From: Acanthopleura granulata
Taxonomy: Eukaryota; Mollusca; Polyplacophora; Chitonida; Chitonidae
Assembly: GCA_016165875.1 (NCBI GenBank)
Contig: JABBOT010000080.1
Span: forward strand, 9,096,172-9,160,171
DNA length: 64,000 nt
Direction: 5' to 3'
In this document: piece by piece, positions 34,323 to 45,904 of the stretch
Position numbering within the stretch: the stretch's first letter is position 1
Layout of the letters: the number at the start of each line of letters is the position of its first letter
Translations under genes and position numbers: made by a program
The notes under the pieces: generated by a model
What the model was told of the DNA's origin: nothing
Seen by the model: the letters and a program-made list of their open reading frames with translations, nothing else
Database searches by the model: none

Positions 34323-35949
34323 TAACACACTAAACTCTTTTCCACGGAGACTCCCCCACACAACATATAATGCAGAGACAATCCATCCTAGAAAGTCCGT
34401 TTCACGTCGCATTGCAACACGGCAGGGTACCACTATTAACAGACACCGACATCTATGCGCCTATGTTCTGGTGCTTTGTAAAACGTAACGGTTATGCGCT
34501 GAGCCTTAGGTGTTGGGTCAAGGTTAATACACTTGGTAAGCTCTTACATGACTGACTGTGGGGCGTTGGCTCCTAGATGTCATATAAATTACAGTTTACC
34601 ATATGAATAACCGAAATCAAACACCTTACAATGCAAATGGTGATGATCTACGCACATAACGACCCTCTTGTTTGGCCCTCTACGCCTTCATTCTGCGTAT
34701 CGTCCAGTTTCGATGGACAGTGCCTTGGCATGAAAAATAATCCAAAAGCCTTGAACAGAGGTTACAACCCCCCCGCCCCCCCAAAAAAAATTGTTATTTA
34801 GTTTTCCTTGCTCTGGCTTTATCAATCACTAAGCACAGAATCCTAACCTTACCGGTATTGATCTCAATTAGCAAAAGGTAAAAATGGTGGATAACTACTT
34901 TATACACTTGTGTGGATCACTGGTCTGCGTCAGAGAAACTGGACAATATGTACAGAGTAAACTATTCGTGGGTAATAGCTTTGGTGTGTAATTATCGTTA
35001 CACAGCCTGGTTATATTTTTTTGTATACATGTCTTTTTTATTTGTTATGCTTTGTCCATGAATATGCTAGAAAACAGTGATAAATGTGACGGCCAAACGC
35101 CTATAAAATCAACACTAATTCCAAAACTGGCATCGTACATATATTAGTGAACACCAAAAGTCGGTTGGGCAATGTTCAGCTGAAGAGATGTGCCCATTTG
35201 TCTCCATATTGCAAGGGCGTTTAAACATGGGCACAATAATAATTCCCTGGAGATTTCGTTAAGGCCTGATGGCTTGGTGAAACTGCTCAGATCCCCTCAA
35301 GTCCGCCGCACCTGGCCTAAAGCCTCCTGACTGAAGATCGCGATGAGGGTCACCTCCAATTATGGCATGATTAGCTGTAAGTAATGTCCACAGATATTCG
35401 TCCTTGTCACAAGCTTTCCTGGTCCAGGCCGAACGCCTTTCTCCTGTTTCTATTCCACTTGTCGCAGCCCACAAATAGCATTGCCTGCAGCCGACCAAAT
35501 GACGCGAGGAAAGCTCAGAAACCTTGGAAGTATATCCGATTTCTGTGGTACCGGGCTGACCAGGCAAGCATGAGCATACAAAGATTAACCGTTATTCCAG
35601 TTGTTATATTAAGGCTAGTTTATTATATGACAGATTAATTGCAAGTAGTATACACAGTTATATAGAATGCTACAAACAGAACTGTATCTGTACACGGCAA
35701 AGGTCGTTCAGAAAAGTGGATTTTAGAAGCCCTCCTTCACCTATGTCGTCTTGCATTTATTCATTTCTTACAATTGTTTTTGGTGGAGGAAATCACATGG
35801 CAAACATTCTGATTTAAAGCCGCAGCGGAATATTATCAGCGAAATCTAGATTCGAGCTTACTACTTCATCATTGAAAGGTCAATTGACTATGGCGAAAGC
35901 ATCGCTGTACACGAATATTAATTATTATTGTAATAGAAGTGTCGCATTT

Positions 35950-36102
35950 GTACGTGGGAAGGTCCGCCGCCAACTTTTGGATGGTTGTGGGTTTCCTTCG
36001 GGGTCTGCCTGGGTTCCTCCCACCATAGTGCTGGCCGCCGTCGTATAAGTGAAATATTTTCGTATGACACAAACACCAGTCAAATATGTAAATAAAAATG
36101 TA
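35950..36102 (+). mobile_element. SINE-A, 5'-truncated copy
   Basis: From TGTACGTGGGAAGGTCCGCC to CCACCATAGTGCTGGCCGCC and the tail, ending in AAATATGTAAATAAAAATG. Confidence 0.85.
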
Positions 36103-36154
36103 AATATATAAATGTGACCGTTGACCTAAATCTTTCAGAAGCAAATTATCCTTT

Positions 36155-36210
36155 CAGAATGAACGAATGATTATGGCTTGACGCCTCTTCGGCAGCATTT
36201 CAGTATTTCA
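36155..36210 (+). repeat. Dispersed repeat family F fragment
   Basis: GAATGATTATGGCTTGACGC, CTCTTCGGCAGCATTTCAG. Close relatives at 51010-51080 (with GCCATATCGTGGCG) and, weaker, 51885-51935. Confidence 0.5.
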
Positions 36211-36518
36211 GAACTCCCTTTGCCCAGAATATATGGCTTTGACTTTTTTGGGGGGGGGGGGGGGGGACAGTATTCCTGTAACGGAAAATTCCCTAAGGCT
36301 AAAACAAGACACCCATTGCTTGAGCTTCGCTGTATACCCTCTGTACATTGTGCTGCTGAGCAAAGAATGCACAAGCGTCACATCCGCCTGAGCAGAAGTA
36401 TTGATCGGACAACTGTATTTATGGCAGTACAGCAATGCTAATAACAGTAGAATTTGTAGAAGTCGTGTCTGTATTGGCTACCACAAGCCATTTCAACAGC
36501 AAAATATTCTGATGCACC

Positions 36519-36524
36519 TTTATT
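36519..36524 (-). promoter_or_regulatory. AATAAA polyadenylation signal candidate of regucalcin B
   Basis: Minus-strand AATAAA begins 14 nt after the regucalcin B stop codon, implying a very short 3' UTR if used. Confidence 0.5.
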
Positions 36525-36538
36525 GCAGGCATTCATTC

Positions 36539-36750
36539 TTATCCCTCGTATATGTAAGCAGGACGACCTTTGATCCCTTGACCTCTGACCCTAAATACAG
36601 ATCCAGCCAATGGCTGCTCTGACTGCATTTCCTCGTCAGAGATACCGTAACGCTTGGAAGTCACAAACAGTTCATTCATTTCCTTCCCACCAAAGCAGCA
36701 TGATGTCACCATTTTGGCATTTGGAATGGCCACCTCTAGGATTGTTTTAC
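36539..36750 (-). CDS. Regucalcin B exon 5
   Basis: Acceptor CATTTTCAG before 36750; 212 nt to TAA (36541-36539). Encodes [20 protein letters not shown] and [11 protein letters not shown]. Confidence 0.94.
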
Positions 36751-39700
36751 CTGAAAATGTGTACATCAACATTCACATTTGCTTGATTGTGTGTGTGTGT
36801 GTTTTTCATGCCAAATATTTCTTTGTATTTTTCAAAAACATCGGAATAAACTTTTCCTTTCATCCGCAAGCAAAGCTAATGCGTGATGATTGTAAAATAT
36901 TTCATCCGGAAGACAGTTTGTCGAGATACTATATGCATGTAAAACATGAATAGTAAAAAGGCAAATAAATATAACATGTTTGTTTAATCGTGCGTCATTT
37001 AGAATATATCGTACGAGTTTTCTACAGACTATGCCAGCAACAAACGTTTACGACAATGAACATTTAATTTGGTACAATTATTTGTTCTTGGTGAGCAGAA
37101 GCGGTCATTTGATCTAAAATTGGTTGAAGACCATTCATCTTTCATCAATATGACGTGCACATTTGTAGGTCACACGTGAAAATGTTCGTCATTAACTTGC
37201 CAAAAGTCGATGGATTATGCCGGACACACGTGATTCCTCCGCCCACAAACCTGACAGCCATTATAGTATGGGTGAAATATTCTTCCGTATGTCGTTCAAC
37301 ATCACTCAAATAAATCAATAATTAATGGGTCGGTGTAAATTAGCCTACCTGTCTCTGGGTCTATGCGAGCCAATTTACCCTCCCCGTAGCAGGCAACCCA
37401 GAGTTTGCCCTCTGTATCTATGGTCATCCCGTCCGGCAAACCCAGGGAGCCGTCTCTTCCGTCCCTCACCAAACGCTGATTGCCTGTGGAGTTACACAGA
37501 TGGGGTATACGTGAATATATGTTAGGTTCTTGTTTTCTGTGACTGTATGGAGGAGCGAGGAGCTTGTGAGGATTGCTTAGTCAGTACGTGGTGTATTCCA
37601 CTCACGCTGAGGCCAAGCGAAGAAATAACTAAGTAATTACCGATTTATAAAAAGAGCATACCATTAAATTTACACAGGCATCAATAAAGAAAGGCTTGAA
37701 AGGCGTACATCTTCATTTTCGTAACATGTTGCATAACCGATGTATAGCAGGCAATTATGCTAGCTAAAGTGCACATATTAAGGAAAACTAAAGCACGGCC
37801 TTGTTATCGGTTTTAATTTTTCAACTGTTTCCGCTAACGTCACGCGAATTTTGTTTGTTTTGTTTTTTGGTTTTTGGGGTTTTTTTTCATATGTGTACGG
37901 TATTTTGGACACCGTGAGACTTGCCTACCAGATTGCAGTTTATAGCAAGCTATCCAGCTCAGTAGTGACTCCCGTGTGAAAATGACGTATGTAGTGCGTC
38001 AGTGACGGAATATCGTGCTTCCAATTTCTAACACATGGCGGATCCCATGACCTTGTGAGAATCCAAGATTAAAAATAAAGATTTATAAAGTCACAAAGCA
38101 CGTCAGAAAAAATGACCGCGACCGTTTAGGTTTGCTTACACCCATCTTTCGAAATAACTGCATGTAAGGTTATGTTATTTGTTGTCTTTTCTTTTACAAG
38201 TCTTATAGGTGTGACACGCCTCCGAAATTAACCTCCGATCTACGGCTTACGATTCTATCCACTGCCTCAAGCATTTGCAATACCCCAACGTAACATTCAA
38301 CATTCCTTACTACAACCTTTAAAAAGCTCATTTAACTGCCAAGGAATCCATCAATACATATTGAATTTCCGACTCTGAAAAAGAAAACATCTACTCACTA
38401 ATGCCACCGGTTTCCGGGTCGAAATCGAAAGCGTAGATTTCTCTGGGAATTGAGTCAATATAATAAAAGATGGCGTCGTCCAGGTTCCAGGCGAGTCCGT
38501 TAGACAAGCTGACGCCATCGAGTCGCTTGACCAGCCGTCCGTCCGTCTCTAGGGAGTACAGAGCTGCACAACGTTGACCGGTCTCTTCCAGAGGACGACT
38601 GGTCTTCTGCATGCTACCTGGCGTGCACATTAGATGATATGGAGGGACTCTAGCGAGTATATTTGTTTCGGAAATCCGACTGCTTTTTAAAGTGAAAATG
38701 GAATTGTATAGGATATGTTACAAAGGTCAGGAATTCCCACTCATCTGTGTTGAAGACAATGATGATGATGATGATGATTGCGATGACTATGATTATGCCC
38801 TCGACATTAACATGCAGATAGTACATGTCGTGGGAGGGGATATCATGACTTGTTATCTCTCGACAACTGATGTTCAATTAGTGCGAGGCAAGTGATATCA
38901 CTTGTCCATAGCTGACAATTCCTGACATCCCATTCCATGCAGTATACGTTGCATTCTATTAAGGTGAAACACAGGGAAAAGAAATAACCTGTTCTATTCA
39001 AGGTGAAACAAAAGGGAAAATAGATAGCCTGCGCTTTTGAAGCTTTAAAGTGCTGAACTTGTGCGTCATCGCTACGTCATCGGTGAGCAAGCCGTCATCT
39101 GAATTTATTTTACAAATAAGCGGACGATAGAGAGCTGACAAAGGTTGAAAACTGTAGAAAAAAACGCACGATATTGCCTCGTTAACGCGGGACATTACTT
39201 TGTGAGCAAGTTATCGTTGTACATCATGCTTTCCGGAATACCTTCTGACGGTGTATTGACCAATAGAAACCAAGAATCACTCAATGAGGAATGACAATTG
39301 TGAATAAGATGTCTATGGTTGGGATATATAATTAGGGCAATATCGGCTAGTAGGGATTAATGATGATAATAACTGACGATGATAGCGATGTTATTTTGTG
39401 AGACAGTTGGTTGAGGTTGGAGCAGAAAGCTTACATGGTATTTTAACCACAAGCTATCATTACCTGCCCACAGTCGCCCAGTGATGTCACATTTACCATC
39501 GTTAATGCGGAAAGCCTTCGACTCCGTGTCTTCTGCTATCACCTTGGTTACTTGTGTGTCCCAGTCAAGGTGACAAATTGACAAATTCTGACCAACTATT
39601 AGGCCACCCGATCTCCTGGGTATCGCGAAACCGACATTACCATCTGAAAAGCCAAAGCGTTGTGCATTGTGACGAAGATTAGAAATTCTCAGTGCAGAAG

Positions 39701-41751
39701 ATATAAAATGTAATGTAATGGATACATTTGTAGGCCTACTATTCCATTATGGTTTATAGGGTTGTTAAGAATAGATATATACATGTATTTGATTGTTAGG
39801 AGTTCCATGACCTGTCCATACAGTGTACTTGAAATTAATTACATTAACAATAAACGTCTTAAATGTTATCTATGGCAGCACAATTGTGGCAATGGAAATT
39901 TAAGCAATTTCTCGTAGATTCTCTTTGGAAACTTATTCTACATGTATAATAACACAGAAAAGCAAATTACGTGCATATGGAAAGAGAAATAAATCAGGTA
40001 AAATTGATAAAATCCAGCTATATGCCTAATGTTTGAAAACCATCGAAGTGGCGGAAAGGTTTTTCTCTGCAATGTAAACGCCTTTTCCCGTGTGCAAATA
40101 GTTTTCTATGCATGCACTCTTAATACTTTATCCGAGATGCAACTATTTCTCTCCTCTGTGGAAAAAGATTTTTGCCAGTCCTGACCTGAGAAATGTGGTC
40201 TGATTCACTCTTAGTAAAAATATCTGCTGGATTTATCTGACTAGATACTCTGAAATCAGCTCTTGTTTAGTTTCCCTGTTTCTCTGTGTTCATTCCGTCA
40301 AGTTCTTGGAAGCAGACTAACTTATGACCCAGTATCTAAGCGGTTTAGTCTTTACCACATCAGCCATGCAGTCGGCAAAAAATTTTCGTCTGATCATCAT
40401 AGCGCTTGAGTTGTTCTTTTCAGGGCTTGACCTTTAGACATGATAGAAGCCACACAAGAGTGTAATTTTACTCTTTTTCTTCTCTGTGTCGACCGGAACC
40501 TTCAAGTATCCGGTTTTGAACAGCGATGAATGCTAATCCAATAAATTACTAAGTAAGTGGCTTGAGAGAAACACTTATCAGTAAACACATCCGTCCGACA
40601 TTCACGGTTTAGCATATATATAGCTGGTAACGTATGGTCCTCATCTATACTATATTTGTACAGTCCTTACTAATATGTACTTTCATGACCTTGCCAATAG
40701 GTGTAACTGGTACGACCCTAATCAGTGTGTACCCTTGTGTGACACTGGCCAATATGTAGGCATACCTTTGTGTGACACTTGTCAGTACCTTGTATAACGC
40801 TTAGTAATATGTACCTTTGTATGACACCTACCAATATGTACCTATGTATGACAAGTTTCCAGTAAGTACCTTTGTCTGACACATTCCAATAAGTACTTGT
40901 ATGACACTTTCCAATATGTACCTTTGTGTGACACTTACCAATGAGTACCTGTGTATGAAACTGTCCAATATGTACCTTTGTGTGAGACTTTCCAATATAT
41001 ACCTAGGTATGACAGTTTTCCAATATGTACCTTTGTGTAACACTTACCAATATGTACCTTGGTGTGGGGGGGGGGCTCCGTGGTTCAGTCGATTAGCGCG
41101 CTAGCGCAGCACAATGACACAGAAGCCTCCCACCAATGCGGTCACGGTGAGTTCAAGACCATACTGGCTTCCTCTCTTCTCCGGCCGCACGTGGGAAGGT
41201 CTGCCAGCAACCTGCGGATGGTCGTGGGTTTCCCCCGGGCTCGGCCTGGTTTCCTCCCACCATAATGCTGGTCGCCGTCGTATAAGTGAATTATTCTTGA
41301 GTAAAACACAAATCAAATAAATGAAATTAAATACCTTTGTGTGACACTTACCAATATGTACCTTTGTAAGACACGTATCAATATGTACCGTTGTAAGACA
41401 CCTACCAATATGTACCTTTGTGGGACACTTACCAATATGTATCTTTGTATGACACCTACCAATATGTACCTTTGTAAGACACCTATCGATATATACCGTT
41501 GTAAGACACCTAGCAATATTTACCTTTGTGTGACACTTACCAGTATGTACCTTTGTATGACACCTATCAATATGTGCCTTTGCATGACACCTACCAATAT
41601 GTACCGTTGTGTCCTTCCCAGTGACAGAGTCCCACTTATGAATATCACCATAGTTAATGTCCACATGATAAAGTGACTGGCATCTGTCATCCCAATGGGG
41701 ACCCTCCCCTGTCGTCATGGCAACGTTCTTGAGCACCACAGAAACGTCCAT
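36539..41751 (-). CDS. Regucalcin/SMP-30 family protein, copy B (five exons, ligands intact)
   Basis: Six-bladed propeller of the SMP-30/gluconolactonase family, expected to bind a divalent metal and hydrolyse aldonolactones in the cytosol. Exons (transcript order): 41595-41751, 39464-39643, 38399-38617, 37349-37483, 36539-36750; all introns phase 1; 300 aa. Ligands equivalent to human Glu18, Asn103, Asn154 and Asp204 are present as Glu16 (TTGEGPHW), Asn100 (RINDGKCD), Asn152 (LSNGLAWN) and Asp203 (LPDGM). The C-terminal TSCCFGGKE block is intact. Exon lengths and phases are identical to copy A, so the pair arose by tandem duplication; exon 1 is about 56% identical by hand count. The exon 1 donor lies in a 27-bp minisatellite that repeats the splice site in frame. 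I expect this copy to be the active enzyme. Confidence 0.94.
37183..37322 (+). mobile_element. SINE-A variant B copy in regucalcin B intron 4
   Basis: GTTCGTCATTAACTTGCCAA, AAGTCGATGGATTATGCC, CAGCCATTATAGTATGGGTG, AAATATTCTTCCGTATG and an AAATAAATCAATAA end. It stops about 27 bp before the exon 4 border. Confidence 0.6.
37349..37483 (-). CDS. Regucalcin B exon 4
   Basis: Acceptor ACTCCACAG before 37483, donor GTAGGC after 37349; 135 nt. Encodes [20 protein letters not shown] and [14 protein letters not shown]. Confidence 0.93.
38399..38617 (-). CDS. Regucalcin B exon 3
   Basis: Acceptor ACGCCAG before 38617, donor GTGAGT after 38399; 219 nt. Encodes [26 protein letters not shown] with the metal-ligand Asn, and [17 protein letters not shown]. 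Confidence 0.93.
38757..38778 (+). repeat. (GAT)n microsatellite in regucalcin B intron 2
   Basis: About seven GAT/ATG triplets followed by a degenerate GAT-rich stretch. Confidence 0.8.
39464..39643 (-). CDS. Regucalcin B exon 2
   Basis: Acceptor GCTTTTCAG before 39643, donor GTAATG after 39464; 180 nt. Encodes [28 protein letters not shown] and [16 protein letters not shown] with the substrate-binding Asn. Confidence 0.93.
40663..41600 (-). repeat. 27-bp minisatellite carrying the regucalcin B exon 1 splice donor
   Basis: About 25 units. On the plus strand the unit is CACTTACCAATATGTACC plus TTTGTGTGA. On the coding (minus) strand each unit reads GGTACATATTG followed by GTAAGTGTC or GTAGGTGTC, i.e. 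the last exon 1 bases plus the donor. The exon-proximal block (41331-41600) keeps strict 27-nt spacing and an open frame; the distal block (40663-41065) is more degenerate. A SINE-A copy splits the array. Units vary at the donor: GTAAGT, GTAGGT (functional-looking), GATAGG, GCTAGG and GAAAGT (not donors). Confidence 0.95.
41066..41330 (+). mobile_element. SINE-A, near full-length copy inside the 27-bp array
   Basis: G-rich start, CTCCGTGGTTCAGTCGATTA (A-box), GTGAGTTCAAGACC (B-box), complete body and tail with an AATCAAATAAATGAAATTAA end. Flanks TACCTTGGTGTG and TACCTTTGTGTG could be a target-site duplication, but they are also repeat-unit sequence. Antisense to regucalcin B. Confidence 0.92.
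41595..41751 (-). CDS. Regucalcin B exon 1
   Basis: ATG at 41751-41749; donor GTAGGT after 41595. This end was chosen because it gives 157 nt and phase 1, exactly as in copy A, and joins …VHI to (G)AT = Asp of exon 2. The open frame continues through the repeat array to 41101, so the exon could be longer if a later donor is used. Confidence 0.9.
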
Positions 41752-42664
41752 TTCACACGCTGTCTTCTGATTGCTTTATGATCTCAAACCTGCAACAAAA
41801 AATATTTTATCGTGACGTGATCCAGAAACTAAGCAATGTGAGGAGAACAAACGAAAGGATACAAAGTAGATTTAACGGAAGTGGCTTGATTAGCGTTGAT
41901 GAAATAAATTCCTTAGACGCCACTTCGCCATTTTCTGTGTTACTGGGAAAATATCCCATGGACTCGAATGTGATATATCTTCATTGCAGTTGTCTTCTCT
42001 TCTTACCTTCTACTTATTTCCTCAGCGGCTTCTATCAAGTCAAAATTAACTTCAAAGAAATCCATCATATATTAAGGGAAAAAAAGTAATAATAATACTT
42101 TAAATGCCAGCGGCCGTATCGAATAGTTTATTCAGATGGTACCAAGGTCGTAAGTGGCAAGAAGAACACATGACAAAAAGAATATATTGACATCTTGATG
42201 GCCTTCTCTCAGTTATTTATATGATATTTCTGCCCATAAATTCAATTCTACCTGTCTGTAAATTTATTTGTTTGTTTCACGTATTATATGTCTATTCACG
42301 ACAGGCGAGTTTATGTCTGAAGGAAATACATGTAGAACTCACAGCCCTGGGCACGCCAGTCACGTTATAAGCTCGATTTTTTTACCAATATTCGGACAAA
42401 AATTTGGGAAAATGTGAAGGCTAGAAGCGGTGACGCTAAGTGAGAATTTGAGAAGTCGAGACGAAAATTCGACAATTCGAGGCGAAAAGTCAAATGGCCC
42501 AATTCCTATTCCACAGTTTTGAGTGTGTTTCACAGTTTTAAGTGTGTTTCACAGTGCTTTGGAAACTTAGTGACGAAAGTGCCACGTAAGTCCGAGAATG
42601 TGTTTGGAATGTTTTAATATCAGCTTTGAAGCCGACGGAGTTCCCTGTGAACTCCGGGAAGAAC

Positions 42665-43250
42665 AAAGTGGTGTCTGCTCACAAGTTGGTCAGGATATCA
42701 TGCTTACAAATCGACCAGGATATCTTGCGTACAAGTGTGCCAGAATTTCTTGCTTACAAGTCGGCCAGGGTGTCCTTTACATGTCGCCTGGGGTATTTTA
42801 CTTACAAGTCGGCCAGGGTTTCCTGTTTACAAGTCGGCCAGGGTTTCCTGTTTACAAGTCGGCCTGTTTACAAGTCGGCCAGGGTTTCCTGTTTACAAGT
42901 CGGCCAGGGTTTCCTGCTCACAAATTGGCCAGGGTTTCCTGCTTACAAGTCAGTCTGGGTATCCTGCTCACAAGTCGGCCAGGGTTTCCTGCTTACAACT
43001 TGGTGAGGGTATTCTGCTTACATGTCTATCAGGGTTTCCTGTTCACAAATTGGCCAGGTTATCCTGCTTACAAGTCTGCCAGGGTTTCCTGCTTACAAGT
43101 AGGCTGGGGTATATAATGCTAACAAGAAGGCTGGGTTATCCTGTTTACAAGTCTGCCAGGGTATCCTGCTTACAACTTGGTGAGGGTATCCTGCTTACAA
43201 GTCTACCAAGGTATCCTGCTTACAAGTCTGCCAGGGCATCCTGCTTATAT
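42665..43250 (+). repeat. 25-bp minisatellite
   Basis: About 23 units of TTTACAAGTCGGCCAGGGTT plus TCCTG, with variants (GCTTACAAGTC, TGGTGAGGGTAT). Spacing is 25 bp in the regular part (42804, 42829, …). As 25 is not a multiple of 3, the three forward frames give the same peptide motifs in rotation; long open frames here are not genes. Confidence 0.93.
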
Positions 43251-43259
43251 GTTCTAATC

Positions 43260-45300
43260 TCTGTGTCATCGCTACACACTCATGAATAAATATCTGTGTT
43301 ATCACCATGACAGTTTCTTTGCCAGTACGTGCTACTGCATTTGAATAGGGAGTTACAAGATATAGGTCAAACGTGCGCTGTAAATGGATTTTAAAACGAG
43401 CCCAAACAGAATATGCAAGGAGGATGGAGAGGACGTTTCTGACGCACTGGGCAGTATAGAAACAGTTCCAGTGCCTCTCTAGTGGAAGATTATTTCTGAC
43501 TTTTATAAGCATAATTTTTTTTCATGCAACCTAATGGTTTTATGTCTTTTCTCTCACAAGTCACTGAGTCTGTGTAATTGTTTTTTAACTTTGTCACATT
43601 ATATAACGAGAGGAGTAAGATGATCATCAGAGATAAGTTTATTGGCTGGAATATGTTGAACAAGAAATATTACAGCGGTTTTGTCATCGTAGATCGTGCC
43701 AATTCTAGACATTTATCCAGTTCTCATAAACATGCAGCTGTCCTTATAATCTATATGTATGGTAAGTTTAAAACAAAAACTTCCTGGAGCATATCTATTT
43801 TCTCCGTGTTTGTTTTGAGACATAACGTTGTCTATAATAAAATGCCATAATTAAGTCCTTGTGATTTACTGGAAAAAAACTATGACTAACGGAAATGGCT
43901 TTCTGACCTGGTGTGTCGTTTTGTACTAAACTTTGTAAGTGAAAACGAAACTTTGTATGTTTTTCTCCGTTTGCAAACGGATTGGAGGATGGCAGAAATT
44001 GCCTCTCATATTTACACGGGTATAAGGAGCCCTGACTTTGTAAGATAACGCATGCGACCTGGATTAGAATGACCAGAGACAGTAGAGTTTAAATGGTAAC
44101 ACGAGTGAACAGAGTCGCGGAGATAACGTGAGTTCGATATAACCTACATACAAACTAAAATTATAATACACTTTTAGTTTTCAATGCTGTAACGTGTATT
44201 TCTCAAAAGTTTTTTTCCTGGTGCATTTTCGGTAAACTCGTTAATATAGCAGCCTAATGGCAAGGAATTTGATCCATCATGCCGTATAGGCATACTAACA
44301 TAAACTTAAATTTAACGTCGTTTTTCATGTCGTTTCTTCAAATTTAGTGACCTTCCGACGAATTGAACCAACTGACCAACGGATACTTTAAGAAACTGCG
44401 TGAGCCAGTCGCGTTACACGCCAACCTCGTGTGCAGAATATGGTTTCGAGTGTTCTATACCTGTACTAGCTAGATAGATGTAACAAACATTTGTATTTGA
44501 TAAGTCTTCCAAGCTGTTGTGCTAGGGGAGTGTAAGTTGTCATATTTTAAACACTTACATGAACAGTTAGAATAACACCCTATCTCAGGTAAACTGACAG
44601 GGGGCCGCAAGCCACCGGTAACGTGTGAACGTATGGAAACTAACTCACACTGCTGTCGCTGCTCTACTTTTACTCAGTGCTGTATGGTCTTTTATATTCC
44701 AAAAGATGAACATATTCTCTGCACTGCAGTGGTTTGGTACCGTTAAAACGTGTGTTTTGGAATTCATATCGACTGTTGAAGAGTCAAAGAGTCCTGTATG
44801 CATGGGGGATTTGTAATTGCATAAAGGCGTGTACATCACCCCACTCACAATCATATGTCAGTTCCATACACTAGGCATACCTTACGAGTGATATAACTAT
44901 ATAGGCCTAAGCCTCTTGAACAACCCATTTGAACCTTGCTGAGCCACAAAAAACCAAACAACAATACGGTTCATTAAATGAATAGGACATATGAAGACAG
45001 TAACCTTCAACTCGGAGAAATAAATCTTACCAGCCCTCCGTATGCAGGTCGACAAGTTCCCCCACTGGCGAGGTCGCTGTCTTTTAACCGTGATCGATAA
45101 GCTTCGGTAACATACGGCGAAAAATCTCTGCAGCATGGCGCACTACCCTGTAGGTGCGTTGACCTGTCGTCTGTCGTTTAAGATGGTATTTAAACGTAAC
45201 CGATGTCCCATACAATCAGTAGTATATAACACCTGTTGTGAGATGCATGCTGCATGAATGTAGTACATCGTGAACGAATGAATACTGGCGCTAAGCTTGC
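43260..45300. other. Intergenic DNA with no recognised gene
   Basis: Short open frames without family signatures on either strand; no SINE copies seen. Confidence 0.45.
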
Positions 45301-45317
45301 CTGCAATTGCATAAGGA

Positions 45318-45548
45318 AAACCTCCGTGGCCGATGTAGTTAGCGTGCTTGCGATCGCAATGATCCAGATGCCTCTCACCAATGCGATTGCTGTGAGTTCA
45401 AGCCCAGCTCACACTGGCTTCCTCTCCAGCCCAACGTGGGAAGGCCTACCAGCAAATTGGGAATGGTCGCGGTTTTTCCGGTCTCTGCCGTCGTCTAATT
45501 GAAATGTTCTTGATCATGGTGTAAATCACTGAATAAATAAATAAATAT
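45318..45548 (+). mobile_element. SINE-A, diverged full-length copy
   Basis: CCTCCGTGGCCGATGTAGTT head, GTGAGTTCAAGCCC B-box, shortened body, tail GAAATGTTCTTGATCATGG and AATAAATAAATAAATA. Confidence 0.85.
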
Positions 45549-45904
45549 ATTGCCTAATTGCCTAATCTCAAGTTCATGGGTAGCCAGATCGAATCTCACC
45601 CTGGGCATCCAATCTCCACCCTGCGTGCCTTGATCTCACATCTAACGCTTATTATTTAGGTGGGTCAGGTGGTCTATAGCCGTAACCGTACACAAATGGG
45701 GCGATATAGAGTTAGAAGTATAGCGTAAAACACCATGCAAACAAATCTTACCCGCCAGCAAGACGTGACGATCTCAAGATGTGATGTTAAACGTTGTTTG
45801 TTATTGTAAGGTTGTTCATCTCTTCACTATACATATACGTACCCAGAACATGTGACCGCACATGTATCTCTGAGAAGATTGGGATAAGATATACTCATTT
45901 GGAC

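Noticed and set aside
41101..41751. A 216-codon minus-strand open frame as one protein
   Set aside because: Only the first 52 codons are regucalcin B exon 1. The rest reads through the 27-bp array and an antisense SINE. It matters for alternative donors but is not a stand-alone gene.
42598..43289. Overlapping plus-strand open frames of 172, 126 and 184 codons
   Set aside because: All translate the same 25-bp tandem repeat in rotating frames; there is no domain or codon signal.
45640..45750. A further SINE copy after 45548
   Set aside because: Only short matches (GCGTAAAACACCATGC and a B-box-like GATCGAATCTCACC); too weak to call separately.
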